From Planctomycetota bacterium (GTDB lineage Bacteria; Planctomycetota; UBA1135; GCA-002686595), in NCBI GenBank assembly GCA_004296785.1, contig SCVU01000336.1, positions 1 through 7,935 on the forward strand: a stretch of DNA of 7,935 bases. Direction: 5' to 3'. A program made the translations under genes and the position numbers. The notes under the pieces are model-generated. The model saw nothing but the letters and a program-made list of their open reading frames with translations, did not search any database and was not told where the DNA came from. Below, in pieces: positions 1 to 5,854 of the stretch (position 1 is the first letter of the stretch; every line of letters starts with the position of its first letter).

Positions 1-663
1 GTGCGCACGGCGGTCGAAGCGCTCGCCGCGGTGCTCGGCGGCACGCAGTCGCTGCACACGAACTCGATGGACGAGACGCTGGCTCTCCCGACCGAGAAGT
101 CGGTCAAGATCGCGCTGCGCACGCAGCAGCTCCTCGCCGACGAGCACGAGGTCGCGCACGTCGCCGATCCGCTCGGCGGCAGCTTCTTCGTCGAGGCCGA
201 GACGAATCGCCTGGAGGCCGACGCCGAGCGCTACTTCACCGAGATCGACCGGCGCGGCGGCGTCGTGCCGTGCATCAAGGCGGGCTACATCCAGCGCGAG
301 ATCCACCGCTCGGCCGTCGCGTACCAGCACTCGGTCGAAGAGGGGCGCAAGAAGGTCGTCGGCGTGAACACGTACGTCGAGGATCTCAACGCCAAGCCCG
401 AGATCGAGCTGTTGCGCATCGATCCGCGCGTCGAGGCCGAGCAGTGCGAGCGGCTGGCGAAGCTGCGCGCGCGGCGCGACGCGAAGAAGGCGAAGGCGGC
501 GCTCGACGCGATCCGCGACGCGGCGAAGGGGAAGCCGAACGAGCCGGGGAACAATCTGCTCGAGCGGTTCATCGCGGCGGCGCATGCGGACTGCACGCTG
601 GGCGAGATCGCGGACGTGCTGCGCGCGGAGTTCGGGCAGTACAAGGAGCCGCGGATCCTGTGA
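1..663 (+). CDS. Coenzyme B12-dependent acyl-CoA mutase, large catalytic subunit (methylmalonyl-CoA mutase type), 5' truncated
   Basis: This is the C-terminal 220 residues of the catalytic TIM-barrel subunit of a methylmalonyl-CoA mutase-family enzyme, which rearranges acyl-CoA carbon skeletons in the cytoplasm. The window opens mid-gene: the first codon (GTG) falls in a conserved internal VRT-A segment and is not a start. The family hallmark GGTQSLHTN-x2-DE is at residues 13-25. From memory, N21 and E25 match adenosyl-contacting Asn366 and Glu370 of the Propionibacterium enzyme, so about 345 residues are missing upstream. IGVN-like VVGVNTY and LRARRD motifs follow. The chain ends at EFGQYKEPRIL with no B12-binding domain, so this is a split enzyme whose B12 domain is the separate protein at 1020. 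Residues that distinguish methylmalonyl-CoA from isobutyryl-CoA or other mutases (Tyr89 and Arg207 in that numbering) lie outside the window, so the substrate is unresolved. The stop overlaps the next start (GTGA). Confidence 0.95.
   Translation: MRTAVEALAAVLGGTQSLHTNSMDETLALPTEKSVKIALRTQQLLADEHEVAHVADPLGGSFFVEAETNRLEADAERYFTEIDRRGGVVPCIKAGYIQREIHRSAVAYQHSVEEGRKKVVGVNTYVEDLNAKPEIELLRIDPRVEAEQCERLAKLRARRDAKKAKAALDAIRDAAKGKPNEPGNNLLERFIAAAHADCTLGEIADVLRAEFGQYKEPRIL
643..648 (+). promoter_or_regulatory. Shine-Dalgarno AAGGAG for the 660 start
   Basis: A perfect AAGGAG lies 11 bases before GTG at 660, inside the last codons of the mutase gene. It supports 660 as the start of the small membrane protein and coupling to the gene before it. 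The spacing is slightly long. Confidence 0.5.
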
Positions 664-971
664 GCAGCACGCAAGCCTTCTTCCGCGCGCTCGGGATGTT
701 GCTGCTGCAATGCGCGGCGTTGTGCACGTTCGTCCTGGGCGTGCAGCACCTGTTCTCTGCCCTGGAGATCGAGTTCTTGGCGAGCTCGGCGCGGATGCCC
801 TTGAGCACTCACGCGCTCTACGCCGCCTCGCTGCTGCCGTGCGCGATCGTCGCGTGGCGGGCGAGCTCCCGCATGCGCGCCGAACTCAACCGCGACCTCG
901 ACTCGAGTCGCGCGATCCGCGAACGCGCCGGCCTCACGCCCCGCGACGCGTCCGGGGGCTCCGCCTCGTGA
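660..971 (+). CDS. Small two-helix membrane protein of unknown function
   Basis: I do not recognise this 103-residue protein. The GTG start overlaps the mutase stop by four bases (GTGA) and has an AAGGAG upstream. Two hydrophobic stretches, about residues 11-32 and 50-66, look like transmembrane helices joined by a loop of about 17 residues. The tail is polar and basic (RMRAELNRDLDSSRAIRERAG, about 71-91) and probably helical. Codon third positions are mostly G or C as in the neighbours, which supports a real gene. It sits between the two subunit genes of a split B12-dependent mutase, which is unusual, because these subunits are commonly encoded adjacently. It carries no motif tying it to cobalamin or CoA chemistry. 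A role in membrane association or transport would be a guess. Confidence 0.7.
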   Translation: MSSTQAFFRALGMLLLQCAALCTFVLGVQHLFSALEIEFLASSARMPLSTHALYAASLLPCAIVAWRASSRMRAELNRDLDSSRAIRERAGLTPRDASGGSAS

Positions 972-1001
972 GCGCGAGCGTTGCATCGCTCGGCTAGCGC
1001 T
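971..1001 (+). other. Possible intercistronic hairpin
   Basis: Bases 971-980 (AGCGC GAGCG) can pair with 987-991 (CGCTC) and 997-1001 (GCGCT), with a TTGCAT loop and a 5-base bulge at 992-996. It fills most of the 48-base gap before the B12-subunit gene. It has no U-tract, so it is unlikely to be an intrinsic terminator. It could act in mRNA processing or attenuation, or be chance in G+C-rich DNA. Confidence 0.25.
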
Positions 1002-1019
1002 TCGATCGATCCACCCACC

Positions 1020-1469
1020 ATGACCCAACGCAAGATCCGCGTCCTCGTCGCGAAGCCCGGCCTCGACGGCCACGACCGCGGCGCGAAGACCGTCGCCGCC
1101 GTCCTCCGCGACCACGGCATGGAAGTGATCTACACCGGCCTGCACCAGACGCCGGAGATGATCGCCGAGGCCGCGCTGCAGGAAGACGTCGACGTCGTCG
1201 GCCTCTCGATCCTGTCCGGCGCGCACATGACGCTCTTCCCGCGCGTCCGCGCCGAGCTCGAGAAGCGCGGCATCGGCCAGGTGCTGCTCACCGGCGGCGG
1301 GATCATCCCGGCCGAGGACGTGCAAGCGCTCGAGCAGGGCGGCTTCGCCAAGCTCTTCGGCCCGGGGACGCCGACGGACGCGATCGCGAACTGGATCCGA
1401 CAGGAGATGGAGAAGCGCTTCGCCACCGAGGCAGCGCAGGGAGCAGCGGCGAGAGGAGACCAGCGATGA
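1020..1469 (+). CDS. B12-binding small subunit of acyl-CoA mutase
   Basis: This 149-residue protein is a stand-alone cobalamin-binding Rossmann-like domain, the C-terminal part of one-piece methylmalonyl-CoA mutases. The B12 signature D-x-H-x2-G is at D16, H18 and G21 (GLDGHDRGAK). H18 should be the lower axial ligand that replaces dimethylbenzimidazole. The S-x-L motif is S63/L65 (GLSILSGAH) and the glycine pair that holds the nucleotide tail is in LLTGGGI (91-95). It would pair with the large subunit encoded just upstream. ATG at 1020 was chosen because RKIRVLVAKPGLDGHD is the normal N-terminus; the reading frame stays open back to a TTG at 981, but that extension looks non-coding. No Shine-Dalgarno is visible. 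The tail after about residue 135 (TEAAQGAAARGDQR) is low-complexity. Its stop overlaps the next start (ATGA). Homologues include methylmalonyl-, isobutyryl- and hydroxyisobutyryl-CoA mutase small subunits, which sequence inspection alone does not separate. Confidence 0.95.
   Translation: MTQRKIRVLVAKPGLDGHDRGAKTVAAVLRDHGMEVIYTGLHQTPEMIAEAALQEDVDVVGLSILSGAHMTLFPRVRAELEKRGIGQVLLTGGGIIPAEDVQALEQGGFAKLFGPGTPTDAIANWIRQEMEKRFATEAAQGAAARGDQR
1454..1458 (+). promoter_or_regulatory. Shine-Dalgarno AGGAG for the 1466 start
   Basis: AGGAG within GAGAGGAGAC lies 7 bases before ATG at 1466 and overlaps the end of the B12-subunit gene. It fixes the start of the HTH gene. Confidence 0.7.
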
Positions 1470-1735
1470 CCGACGAACCGCGAGAGATCCTGAACATCGA
1501 CGAGGCCGCCGAGTTGCTCGGCGTCTCGGTGAAGACCTTCAACAAGGTGCTGCACTCGCAGAGCATCCCGGCGCGCAAGATCGGCCGCGAGTGGAAGTTC
1601 TCGCGCCGCGCGCTGATCGACTGGGTCGGCAACGGCAAGAGCGAGCACTTCTACCGCGACAGCGACAACGGCGAGATCGACAACGGCGAGAAGACGCCGC
1701 GTCGCGCCGGCGCGTGGCGCGTCGAGCTCGACTGA
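1466..1735 (+). CDS. Excisionase/MerR-like helix-turn-helix DNA-binding protein
   Basis: This 89-residue protein is almost entirely one winged-helix domain of the HTH_17 (excisionase/MerR-like) class. Residues 10-22 (NIDEAAELLGVSV) form the helix-turn, K23-L29 the recognition helix, and the wing reads IPARKIGREWKFSRRALIDWV (34-54). The tail is polar and contains a 5-residue tandem repeat, DNGEI-DNGEK (67-76), encoded by a repeated GACAACGGCGAGA. ATG at 1466 overlaps the B12-subunit stop (ATGA) and follows a good AGGAG. There is no integrase or recombinase nearby, so an excisionase role is unlikely. A small regulator co-transcribed with and perhaps controlling the mutase operon is the best inference. 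No effector domain is fused to it, so it would sense a ligand, if any, through a partner. Confidence 0.85.
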   Translation: MTDEPREILNIDEAAELLGVSVKTFNKVLHSQSIPARKIGREWKFSRRALIDWVGNGKSEHFYRDSDNGEIDNGEKTPRRAGAWRVELD

Positions 1736-1759
1736 GCGCGCGCGCCGAACCTACCGAAC

Positions 1760-1781
1760 ACTCGCACACGACTCGCACACG
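1760..1781 (+). repeat. Tandem 11-base repeat in the leader of the acyl-CoA dehydrogenase gene
   Basis: ACTCGCACACG occurs twice head to tail (1760-1770, 1771-1781). Degenerate related units (ACGACTCGC, TCACGCACTC) continue to the ATG at 1802. The rest of the 66-base gap (1736-1801) is G+C-rich, with no Shine-Dalgarno and no TANNNT hexamer near the start. It may be simple-sequence slippage or a binding site. Confidence 0.5.
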
Positions 1782-1801
1782 CACGACTCGCTCACGCACT
1801 C

Positions 1802-2992
1802 ATGGGAACCGCCACGCACACGAGCTACACGCTGCCCGACCTGAAGCACGGCCTCGATCTCACCGAGGACCAGGTCGCGATCCGCGACATGGTGCGCGAC
1901 TTCGCGCGCGCGGAAGTCGCGCCGATCGCGCACGAGATCGACGAGAACCACCGCTTCCCGGTCGAGACCTGGAAGAAGATCGTCGAGCTCGGCCTGCCCG
2001 GCATTCCGTTCCCCGAGGAACTGGGCGGCACGAACCAGGGCACGCTCGCGTACTGCCTCGCGGTCGAGGAGCTCAGCAAGGTGTGCGGGTCGACGGGCCT
2101 CACGCTCGCCGCGCACGTCTCGCTCGGCACGTATCCGATCTACGCGTGGGGCGGCGAGAAGCTGCGCAACGCGTACGTGCCGAAGCTGGTCGCCGGCGAG
2201 TACATGGGCGCGTACGGACTGACCGAGCCCGGCGCGGGCTCCGACTCGGGCGGCACGCGCACGACGGCGGTGCTCGACGGCGATTCGTACGTGCTGAACG
2301 GGCGCAAGTGCTTCTGCACGAACGCGAACTACGCGGGCACCGTGATCATCACGGCGGTGACGGACAAGTCGCTCGGGCCGAAGGGCATCAGCGCGTTCGT
2401 CGTGCCGCGCGGCACGAACGGGTATCACCTCGAGAAGGGTGAGAAGAAGCTCGGCATGCGCGGCTCCGACTGGGCGAGCCTCGTGTTCGAGGACGCGCGC
2501 ATTCCGCGCGATCACCTGCTCGGCCCCGAGGGCGAGGGCTTCAAGACGTTCATGAAGACGCTCGAGGGCGGGCGCATCTCGATCGGCGCGCTCGGGCTCG
2601 GCATTGCGGAAGGCGCGTACGAGTGCGCGCTGAAGTACGCGCAGGAGCGCGAGGCGTTCGGCAAGAAGCTCAGCGACCAGCAGGCGGTCGGTTTCAAGCT
2701 GGCGAACATGGCGATGGAGTGCGAGATCGGCCAGCACCTCGTCTACCACGCGGCGCGGCTGAAGGACGCGGGCCAGCCGTACGGCAAGGAAGCGTCGATG
2801 GCGAAGCTCTACACGTCGGAGCTCGCGATGCGCTGCACGTACGACGCGATCCAGATCTACGGCGGCTACGGGTATTCGCGCGAGTACCCGGTCGAACGGA
2901 TGTGGCGCGACGCGAAGCTCTGCACGATCGGCGAGGGGACGAGCGAAGTGCAGCGGATGATCATCGCGCGCAGCGTGATCGGCCGGAAGTGA
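1802..2992 (+). CDS. Acyl-CoA dehydrogenase (FAD-dependent, short/branched-chain type)
   Basis: This 396-residue protein is full-length for the family. It would introduce the alpha,beta double bond into an acyl-CoA in the cytoplasm and pass electrons to electron-transfer flavoprotein. The N-terminal helical domain covers about residues 19-130. The FAD-binding signature YGLTEPGAGSD is at 138-148. The C-terminal helical domain has REAFGKKLSDQQ and then YGGYGYSREYPVERMWRDAK. The catalytic base is expected to be E378 in IGEGTSEVQR, the same place as Glu376 of medium-chain and Glu368 of short-chain enzymes (numbers from memory). Similarity in feel is to butyryl-, isobutyryl- or 2-methylbutyryl-CoA dehydrogenases; chain length cannot be read with confidence. 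With a B12 acyl-CoA mutase it fits branched-chain amino-acid or short fatty-acid oxidation. No Shine-Dalgarno precedes ATG 1802. The stop overlaps the next start (GTGA). Confidence 0.95.
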   Translation: MGTATHTSYTLPDLKHGLDLTEDQVAIRDMVRDFARAEVAPIAHEIDENHRFPVETWKKIVELGLPGIPFPEELGGTNQGTLAYCLAVEELSKVCGSTGLTLAAHVSLGTYPIYAWGGEKLRNAYVPKLVAGEYMGAYGLTEPGAGSDSGGTRTTAVLDGDSYVLNGRKCFCTNANYAGTVIITAVTDKSLGPKGISAFVVPRGTNGYHLEKGEKKLGMRGSDWASLVFEDARIPRDHLLGPEGEGFKTFMKTLEGGRISIGALGLGIAEGAYECALKYAQEREAFGKKLSDQQAVGFKLANMAMECEIGQHLVYHAARLKDAGQPYGKEASMAKLYTSELAMRCTYDAIQIYGGYGYSREYPVERMWRDAKLCTIGEGTSEVQRMIIARSVIGRK

Positions 2993-3846
2993 ACGCGGGC
3001 TTGCGGGCCGGCGACTGGCGGCTCGATCCGCTCGTCGACGGCTCGCTGCGCCTCGACGGCGGCGCGATGTGGGGCGTCGTCCCCGCATCGATCTGGCGCC
3101 CGCTCACGCCGCCGCACGACGACAACACGATCGACCTAGTGTGCCGCGCGTGGCTCGCGCGCCGCGCCGACGCGGTCGTCGTGATCGAACCCGGCGTCGG
3201 CGCGCGCTGGGACGCGAAGCTCGCCGCGCGCTACGGCATCCGCCCCGGCCCCGGCGTCGTCGCGGAACTCGCCGCGCACGGCCTCGCGCCCGAGGACGTC
3301 ACGCACGTCGTCGGCACGCACGCGCACTGGGATCACATCGGCGCGCAAGTGACCGAGCGCGCTGGCCGGCTCGTCCCGACGTTCCCGCGCGCGCGCCACT
3401 TCCTGCCGGCGAGCGAGGCACGCGTGACGCGCGCGGGCGGCGGCGCGCGACGGGCCTCGTACCGGCGCGAAGACGTCGACGCGATCGCCGATGCGGGCCT
3501 GCTCGAGCTCACGAGTGGCCGCGCCGAGATCCTGCCGGGCCTCGTGCTGCACGAGCTCGGCGGACATTCGGAAGGCGTGAGCGTGGTGACGATCGGGGAG
3601 GGGAGCGACGGCGCGATCTTCTGGTCCGACGTCGTGCCGACCTCGCACCACGTGCAGCCCGCCTACGTGATGGCGTTCGACGTCGACCAGCAGAAGAGCT
3701 ACGACGTGCGCTCGCACTGGCTCGCGCGCGCGGCGGACGAGCGCTGGACGTGCCTGTACTACCACGATCCGCTCGTCGCGAGCGGACGGCTCGAGCGCGC
3801 CGAGCGCGGCTATCGCGCGACGGACTCCCGCTCGGCCGAAAACTGA
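2989..3846 (+). CDS. Metallo-beta-lactamase-fold hydrolase
   Basis: This 285-residue cytoplasmic protein has the full dinuclear-metal set of the metallo-beta-lactamase superfamily. THAHWDH gives H111, H113, D115 and H116; GGHSEG gives H193; FWSD gives D214; YYHDP gives H259. The N-terminal block GDWRLDPLVDGSLRLDGGAMWGVVP is typical of the lactonase-like MBL branch, and it lies upstream of the first ATG (3067). I therefore chose the GTG at 2989, which overlaps the dehydrogenase stop (GTGA); TTG at 3001 is the only other reasonable choice. There is no signal peptide. Superfamily members cleave lactones, thioesters or phosphodiesters. Tight coupling to an acyl-CoA dehydrogenase suggests a small acyl ester, lactone or thioester, but the substrate cannot be named. 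Confidence 0.9.
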   Translation: MNAGLRAGDWRLDPLVDGSLRLDGGAMWGVVPASIWRPLTPPHDDNTIDLVCRAWLARRADAVVVIEPGVGARWDAKLAARYGIRPGPGVVAELAAHGLAPEDVTHVVGTHAHWDHIGAQVTERAGRLVPTFPRARHFLPASEARVTRAGGGARRASYRREDVDAIADAGLLELTSGRAEILPGLVLHELGGHSEGVSVVTIGEGSDGAIFWSDVVPTSHHVQPAYVMAFDVDQQKSYDVRSHWLARAADERWTCLYYHDPLVASGRLERAERGYRATDSRSAEN

Positions 3847-3847
3847 C

Positions 3848-3853
3848 TAGGCT
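3848..3853 (+). promoter_or_regulatory. Candidate -10 element TAGGCT for the secreted-protein gene
   Basis: TAGGCT fits the TANNNT -10 pattern and lies directly after the hydrolase stop. Transcription starting about 7 bases downstream would begin at the hairpin at 3861 and give a leader of about 57 bases. No convincing -35 is visible. Confidence 0.3.
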
Positions 3854-3860
3854 GGAGGCC

Positions 3861-3879
3861 GCGCCGCGTCTCGCGGCGC
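3861..3879 (+). other. Tight hairpin in the 5' leader
   Basis: GCGCCGCG-TCT-CGCGGCGC forms a perfect 8-base-pair stem with a 3-base loop. There is no T-run after it, so it is a weak candidate for terminating the upstream operon. If transcription starts from 3848-3853, it would sit at the mRNA 5' end and could stabilise it. Confidence 0.45.
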
Positions 3880-3912
3880 CAACAGTCCACTGTCGCGTCT
3901 CGCAGCGCCAAC
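3865..3912 (+). repeat. Two 19-base direct repeats flanking a small palindrome
   Basis: CGCGTCTCGCGGCGCCAAC (3865-3883) recurs at 3894-3912 with one change (G to A at 3904), a 29-base period. Between them lies ACAGT-CC-ACTGT (3882-3893), an inverted repeat. The second copy ends 4 bases before the ATG at 3917, where a ribosome site would be expected. It could be an operator, a translational control site or a small duplication. Confidence 0.6.
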
Positions 3913-3916
3913 GACG

Positions 3917-5290
3917 ATGAGAGTTTCCGCCGTGCACGCACTCCGCATCACCAGCCTCGCACTCGCATCCACCTCGCTCGCCCTGCCGTGCTTCGCCGGC
4001 GTCCTGCACGTCGGACCCGCGGGCAGCGGCGCGCAGTTTCAGCAGATCCAGCACGCGATCAACGCCGCTCAACCGGGCGACACGATCCTCGTACAAGCCG
4101 GCTCCTACTCGCGCATCGCGTTGACGAAGCCGCTGCGCCTGATCGGCGCCGGATCCGGACAAGTCGTCGTCGGCGCGTGGCCGGCGGCGTTGCCGGTGCT
4201 CGAGTTCTCGTTGACGGAGTCGAGCTTCACGAACTCGATCTCAGACCTGCCGGCGCTCACCGAGACGTTCATCTCGGGCTTCGAGTTCCGCGGCAGTGGG
4301 TACATGCAGGTCGTCTCGGGGCAAGTATCGCCGGTGGAGCAGGGACAGTTGACGATCACGTCGTGCGCGGGAACCGTCGTGCTCGACGACATCCTGTGCC
4401 GACCGTCCTCCGGCTCCGTCGCGCTCTTCACGATCGGGCTCGAGGCGTTCGACTGCGCGGATCTGCGCGTCCAGCGCAGCGCGCTGGAAGGAGAGCAAGC
4501 CTTCTTCGGCCCCTCCTGGGTCTGGCAGAAGTGCGCCGAAGGCCTGGACGCAATGGATTGCACGCTCGCGATCTCGACCAGCACGGTACGCGGTGGCTCG
4601 AGTGCGCTTCCGGGCGTGGCGCCGGCGAGCGGATTGCGGTTGATCTCGTCGAACCCGAACTCGCGCTTCGCGCTCGACGACGTCCAGGTGTTCGGCGGCG
4701 GTCAGGCCGGCGCGACGCCGCAGGGTGCAGCGGCCGTGTTCGTCAGCAGCTCGCAGCCAGTCCTCGTGCACGGCGCTTCGACGCTGCTGCGCGGCGGCGA
4801 TGCGCCGTTCAGCGTCGGCGGCGTCGGGATGATCGTGAGCGGGAGCACGCTCGAGTTGGATCCCGCCGCACAGCTCAGCGGTGGCATCGGTGCGGGCGGC
4901 GCGGCCGCGGATCTCTTGCTCCAGCCCGGCTCGACGTCGATCACGCTTCCGGTTGCCGCAGCGACCCTGTCGGCTCCCAGCGCGGCGATTCCCGGAGGCG
5001 GCAGCGCGATCCTCGACCTCCACGCGGAGCCGCATTCGGCGTTCGTGCTCTTCGCGTCGGGCGTCGCGGCACCCGGGCTCACGCTGTCCGGCTTCAGCGC
5101 GCCGCTGTGGATCTTCCCGCACACCAGCGTGCTGCTCGCCGGCGTCGTGCTCGGCCCGAGCGGCCAGCACTCGTTCGCCTTCCCGACGCCGACGGGGCTG
5201 CCGGCCCCGATCGTCGTTCACCTGCAGGGAATCAGCGCGAGCGGCGCGGGGCTGATGCTCAGCAATCCGCAGACGCTGTCGGTGCTCTGA
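3917..5290 (+). CDS. Secreted right-handed beta-helix protein, planctomycete style
   Basis: This 457-residue exported protein begins with a Sec signal peptide: MR, a hydrophobic core at about 11-24, and a likely cut after LPCFA (27). Proline precedes C25, so it is not a lipobox. The mature N-terminus (LHVGPAGSGAQFQQIQHAINAAQPGDTILV, in sections about 30-60) is the classic opening of beta-helix or pectate-lyase-like and DUF1565-type proteins. Repeated short strands with serine and threonine-rich turns continue to about residue 340, as in a parallel beta-helix that binds or cleaves polysaccharide. No catalytic residues can be assigned. The C-terminal region ends with GLPA-x4-HLQ (427-437) and a final LSNPQTLSVL. 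A near-identical arrangement closes the truncated protein at 7316, so this is probably a shared C-terminal surface domain. The 3' end overlaps the convergent DinB-like gene by 32 bases. Its own leader carries repeats and a hairpin, so it is likely a separate transcription unit. Confidence 0.85.
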   Translation: MRVSAVHALRITSLALASTSLALPCFAGVLHVGPAGSGAQFQQIQHAINAAQPGDTILVQAGSYSRIALTKPLRLIGAGSGQVVVGAWPAALPVLEFSLTESSFTNSISDLPALTETFISGFEFRGSGYMQVVSGQVSPVEQGQLTITSCAGTVVLDDILCRPSSGSVALFTIGLEAFDCADLRVQRSALEGEQAFFGPSWVWQKCAEGLDAMDCTLAISTSTVRGGSSALPGVAPASGLRLISSNPNSRFALDDVQVFGGGQAGATPQGAAAVFVSSSQPVLVHGASTLLRGGDAPFSVGGVGMIVSGSTLELDPAAQLSGGIGAGGAAADLLLQPGSTSITLPVAAATLSAPSAAIPGGGSAILDLHAEPHSAFVLFASGVAAPGLTLSGFSAPLWIFPHTSVLLAGVVLGPSGQHSFAFPTPTGLPAPIVVHLQGISASGAGLMLSNPQTLSVL

Positions 5291-5822
5291 GCTCCGGCAT
5301 CGCGACGCCCTGCGCCGCGAGCACCTCGCGCGCGATCACCAAGTGGTGGCGCGTGTGCACCGCGCCGAAGCGCAGCCACTGCACCGCATCGAGCGGTCCG
5401 AGCAACTGGTGCGGCACCTTGAACTCGCTCGCGACGATCGAGGCCGGATCGAGCGTCGCGTAGCCCGCGCGCGCCTCGGCGAGCCACTGCGCGAGCAGCC
5501 CGGGATCGACGCGCTCGGGCGGCCGCACCATCCGCGGCGACTGCGCGCGACCGCGCGGGATCACGCCGCTCGCCATCAGCGCGTGCGCCTCTGGGATCGG
5601 CTCGCCGCCGCGCTGCACGAGCGCGCCGGTGCCGGCCGCGAGGCTGTGCAGGTTGCGCAGCACGAGCTCGTTGGCGAGCGCGACGTGCGCGACGTGGTGC
5701 TCGGCGTCCCAGCCCGACACCGCGGGCGCGGCCGTGCGCAGCGCCGCCGGTGCCTGGGCGAGCAGCGCGTCGATCCAAGCGTAGTGCGCGAGCAGCGCGC
5801 AGAGGTCGTCGGCGGGTCTCAT
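5259..5822 (-). CDS. DinB-fold (DinB_2) metal-binding protein
   Basis: This 187-residue protein resembles the DinB/YfiT four-helix-bundle superfamily. These proteins bind a divalent metal through three histidines and include thiol-dependent transferases and many uncharacterised members. Visible features are an N-terminal helix (DLCALLAHYAWIDALLAQAP), WDAEHHVAHVALANE (38-52, likely ligand H46 or H43), and VHTRHHLVIAREVL near the end (H156, H159, H160), the usual C-terminal metal motif. The region 92-112 (RGRAQSPRMVRPPERVDPG) is a long linker between helices. The ATG at 5822 (minus strand) is the natural start, and there is no Shine-Dalgarno. A TANNNT hexamer (TATCGT) lies 8 bases upstream, so the mRNA may be leaderless. 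It reads toward the secreted-protein gene and overlaps its last 32 bases. Substrate is unknown. Confidence 0.8.
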   Translation of the reverse strand: MRPADDLCALLAHYAWIDALLAQAPAALRTAAPAVSGWDAEHHVAHVALANELVLRNLHSLAAGTGALVQRGGEPIPEAHALMASGVIPRGRAQSPRMVRPPERVDPGLLAQWLAEARAGYATLDPASIVASEFKVPHQLLGPLDAVQWLRFGAVHTRHHLVIAREVLAAQGVAMPELRAPTASADC

Positions 5823-5830
5823 CGCGCGAC

Positions 5831-5836
5831 ACGATA
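5831..5836 (-). promoter_or_regulatory. Candidate leaderless -10 (TATCGT) for the DinB-like gene
   Basis: On the minus strand TGCTATCGT includes an extended-type TG and a TANNNT hexamer, with 8 bases between it and the ATG at 5822. This is the spacing expected when transcription begins at the start codon. No Shine-Dalgarno is present. Confidence 0.4.
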
Positions 5837-5840
5837 GCAG

Positions 5841-5846
5841 TAGACT
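5841..5846 (+). promoter_or_regulatory. Candidate leaderless -10 (TAGACT) for the methyltransferase-like gene
   Basis: TAGACT lies 8 bases before GTG at 5855, in the 32-base divergent gap (5823-5854) it shares with the opposing element at 5831-5836. A -35 would fall inside the opposing gene and none is obvious. Confidence 0.4.
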
Positions 5847-5854
5847 CGAGCGCC

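Noticed and set aside
981..1019. TTG at 981 as start of the B12-binding subunit
   Set aside because: It would add 13 non-conserved residues across the intergenic hairpin; ATG 1020 gives the normal family N-terminus.
285..1325. Long minus-strand open frame opposite the mutase genes
   Set aside because: Arginine- and alanine-rich shadow frame produced by high G+C; three well-supported genes lie on the other strand.
1466..1735. HTH gene as a phage or integrative-element excisionase
   Set aside because: No integrase, attachment repeats, tRNA or composition shift nearby, and it is translationally coupled to a metabolic gene.
1751..3088. 445-codon minus-strand open frame opposite the acyl-CoA dehydrogenase
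   Set aside because: Low-complexity R/A/H/L protein without domains, mirroring a clear dehydrogenase.
3917..3997. Lipoprotein signal at C25 of the secreted protein
   Set aside because: Residues before the cysteine are L-A-L-P, and proline at -1 does not fit a lipobox; a Sec-type cut after LPCFA is better.
3988..5463. 491-codon + strand open frame within the beta-helix gene and beyond
   Set aside because: Arginine-rich +1 shadow of the signal-peptide protein that also crosses the DinB gene; no domain.
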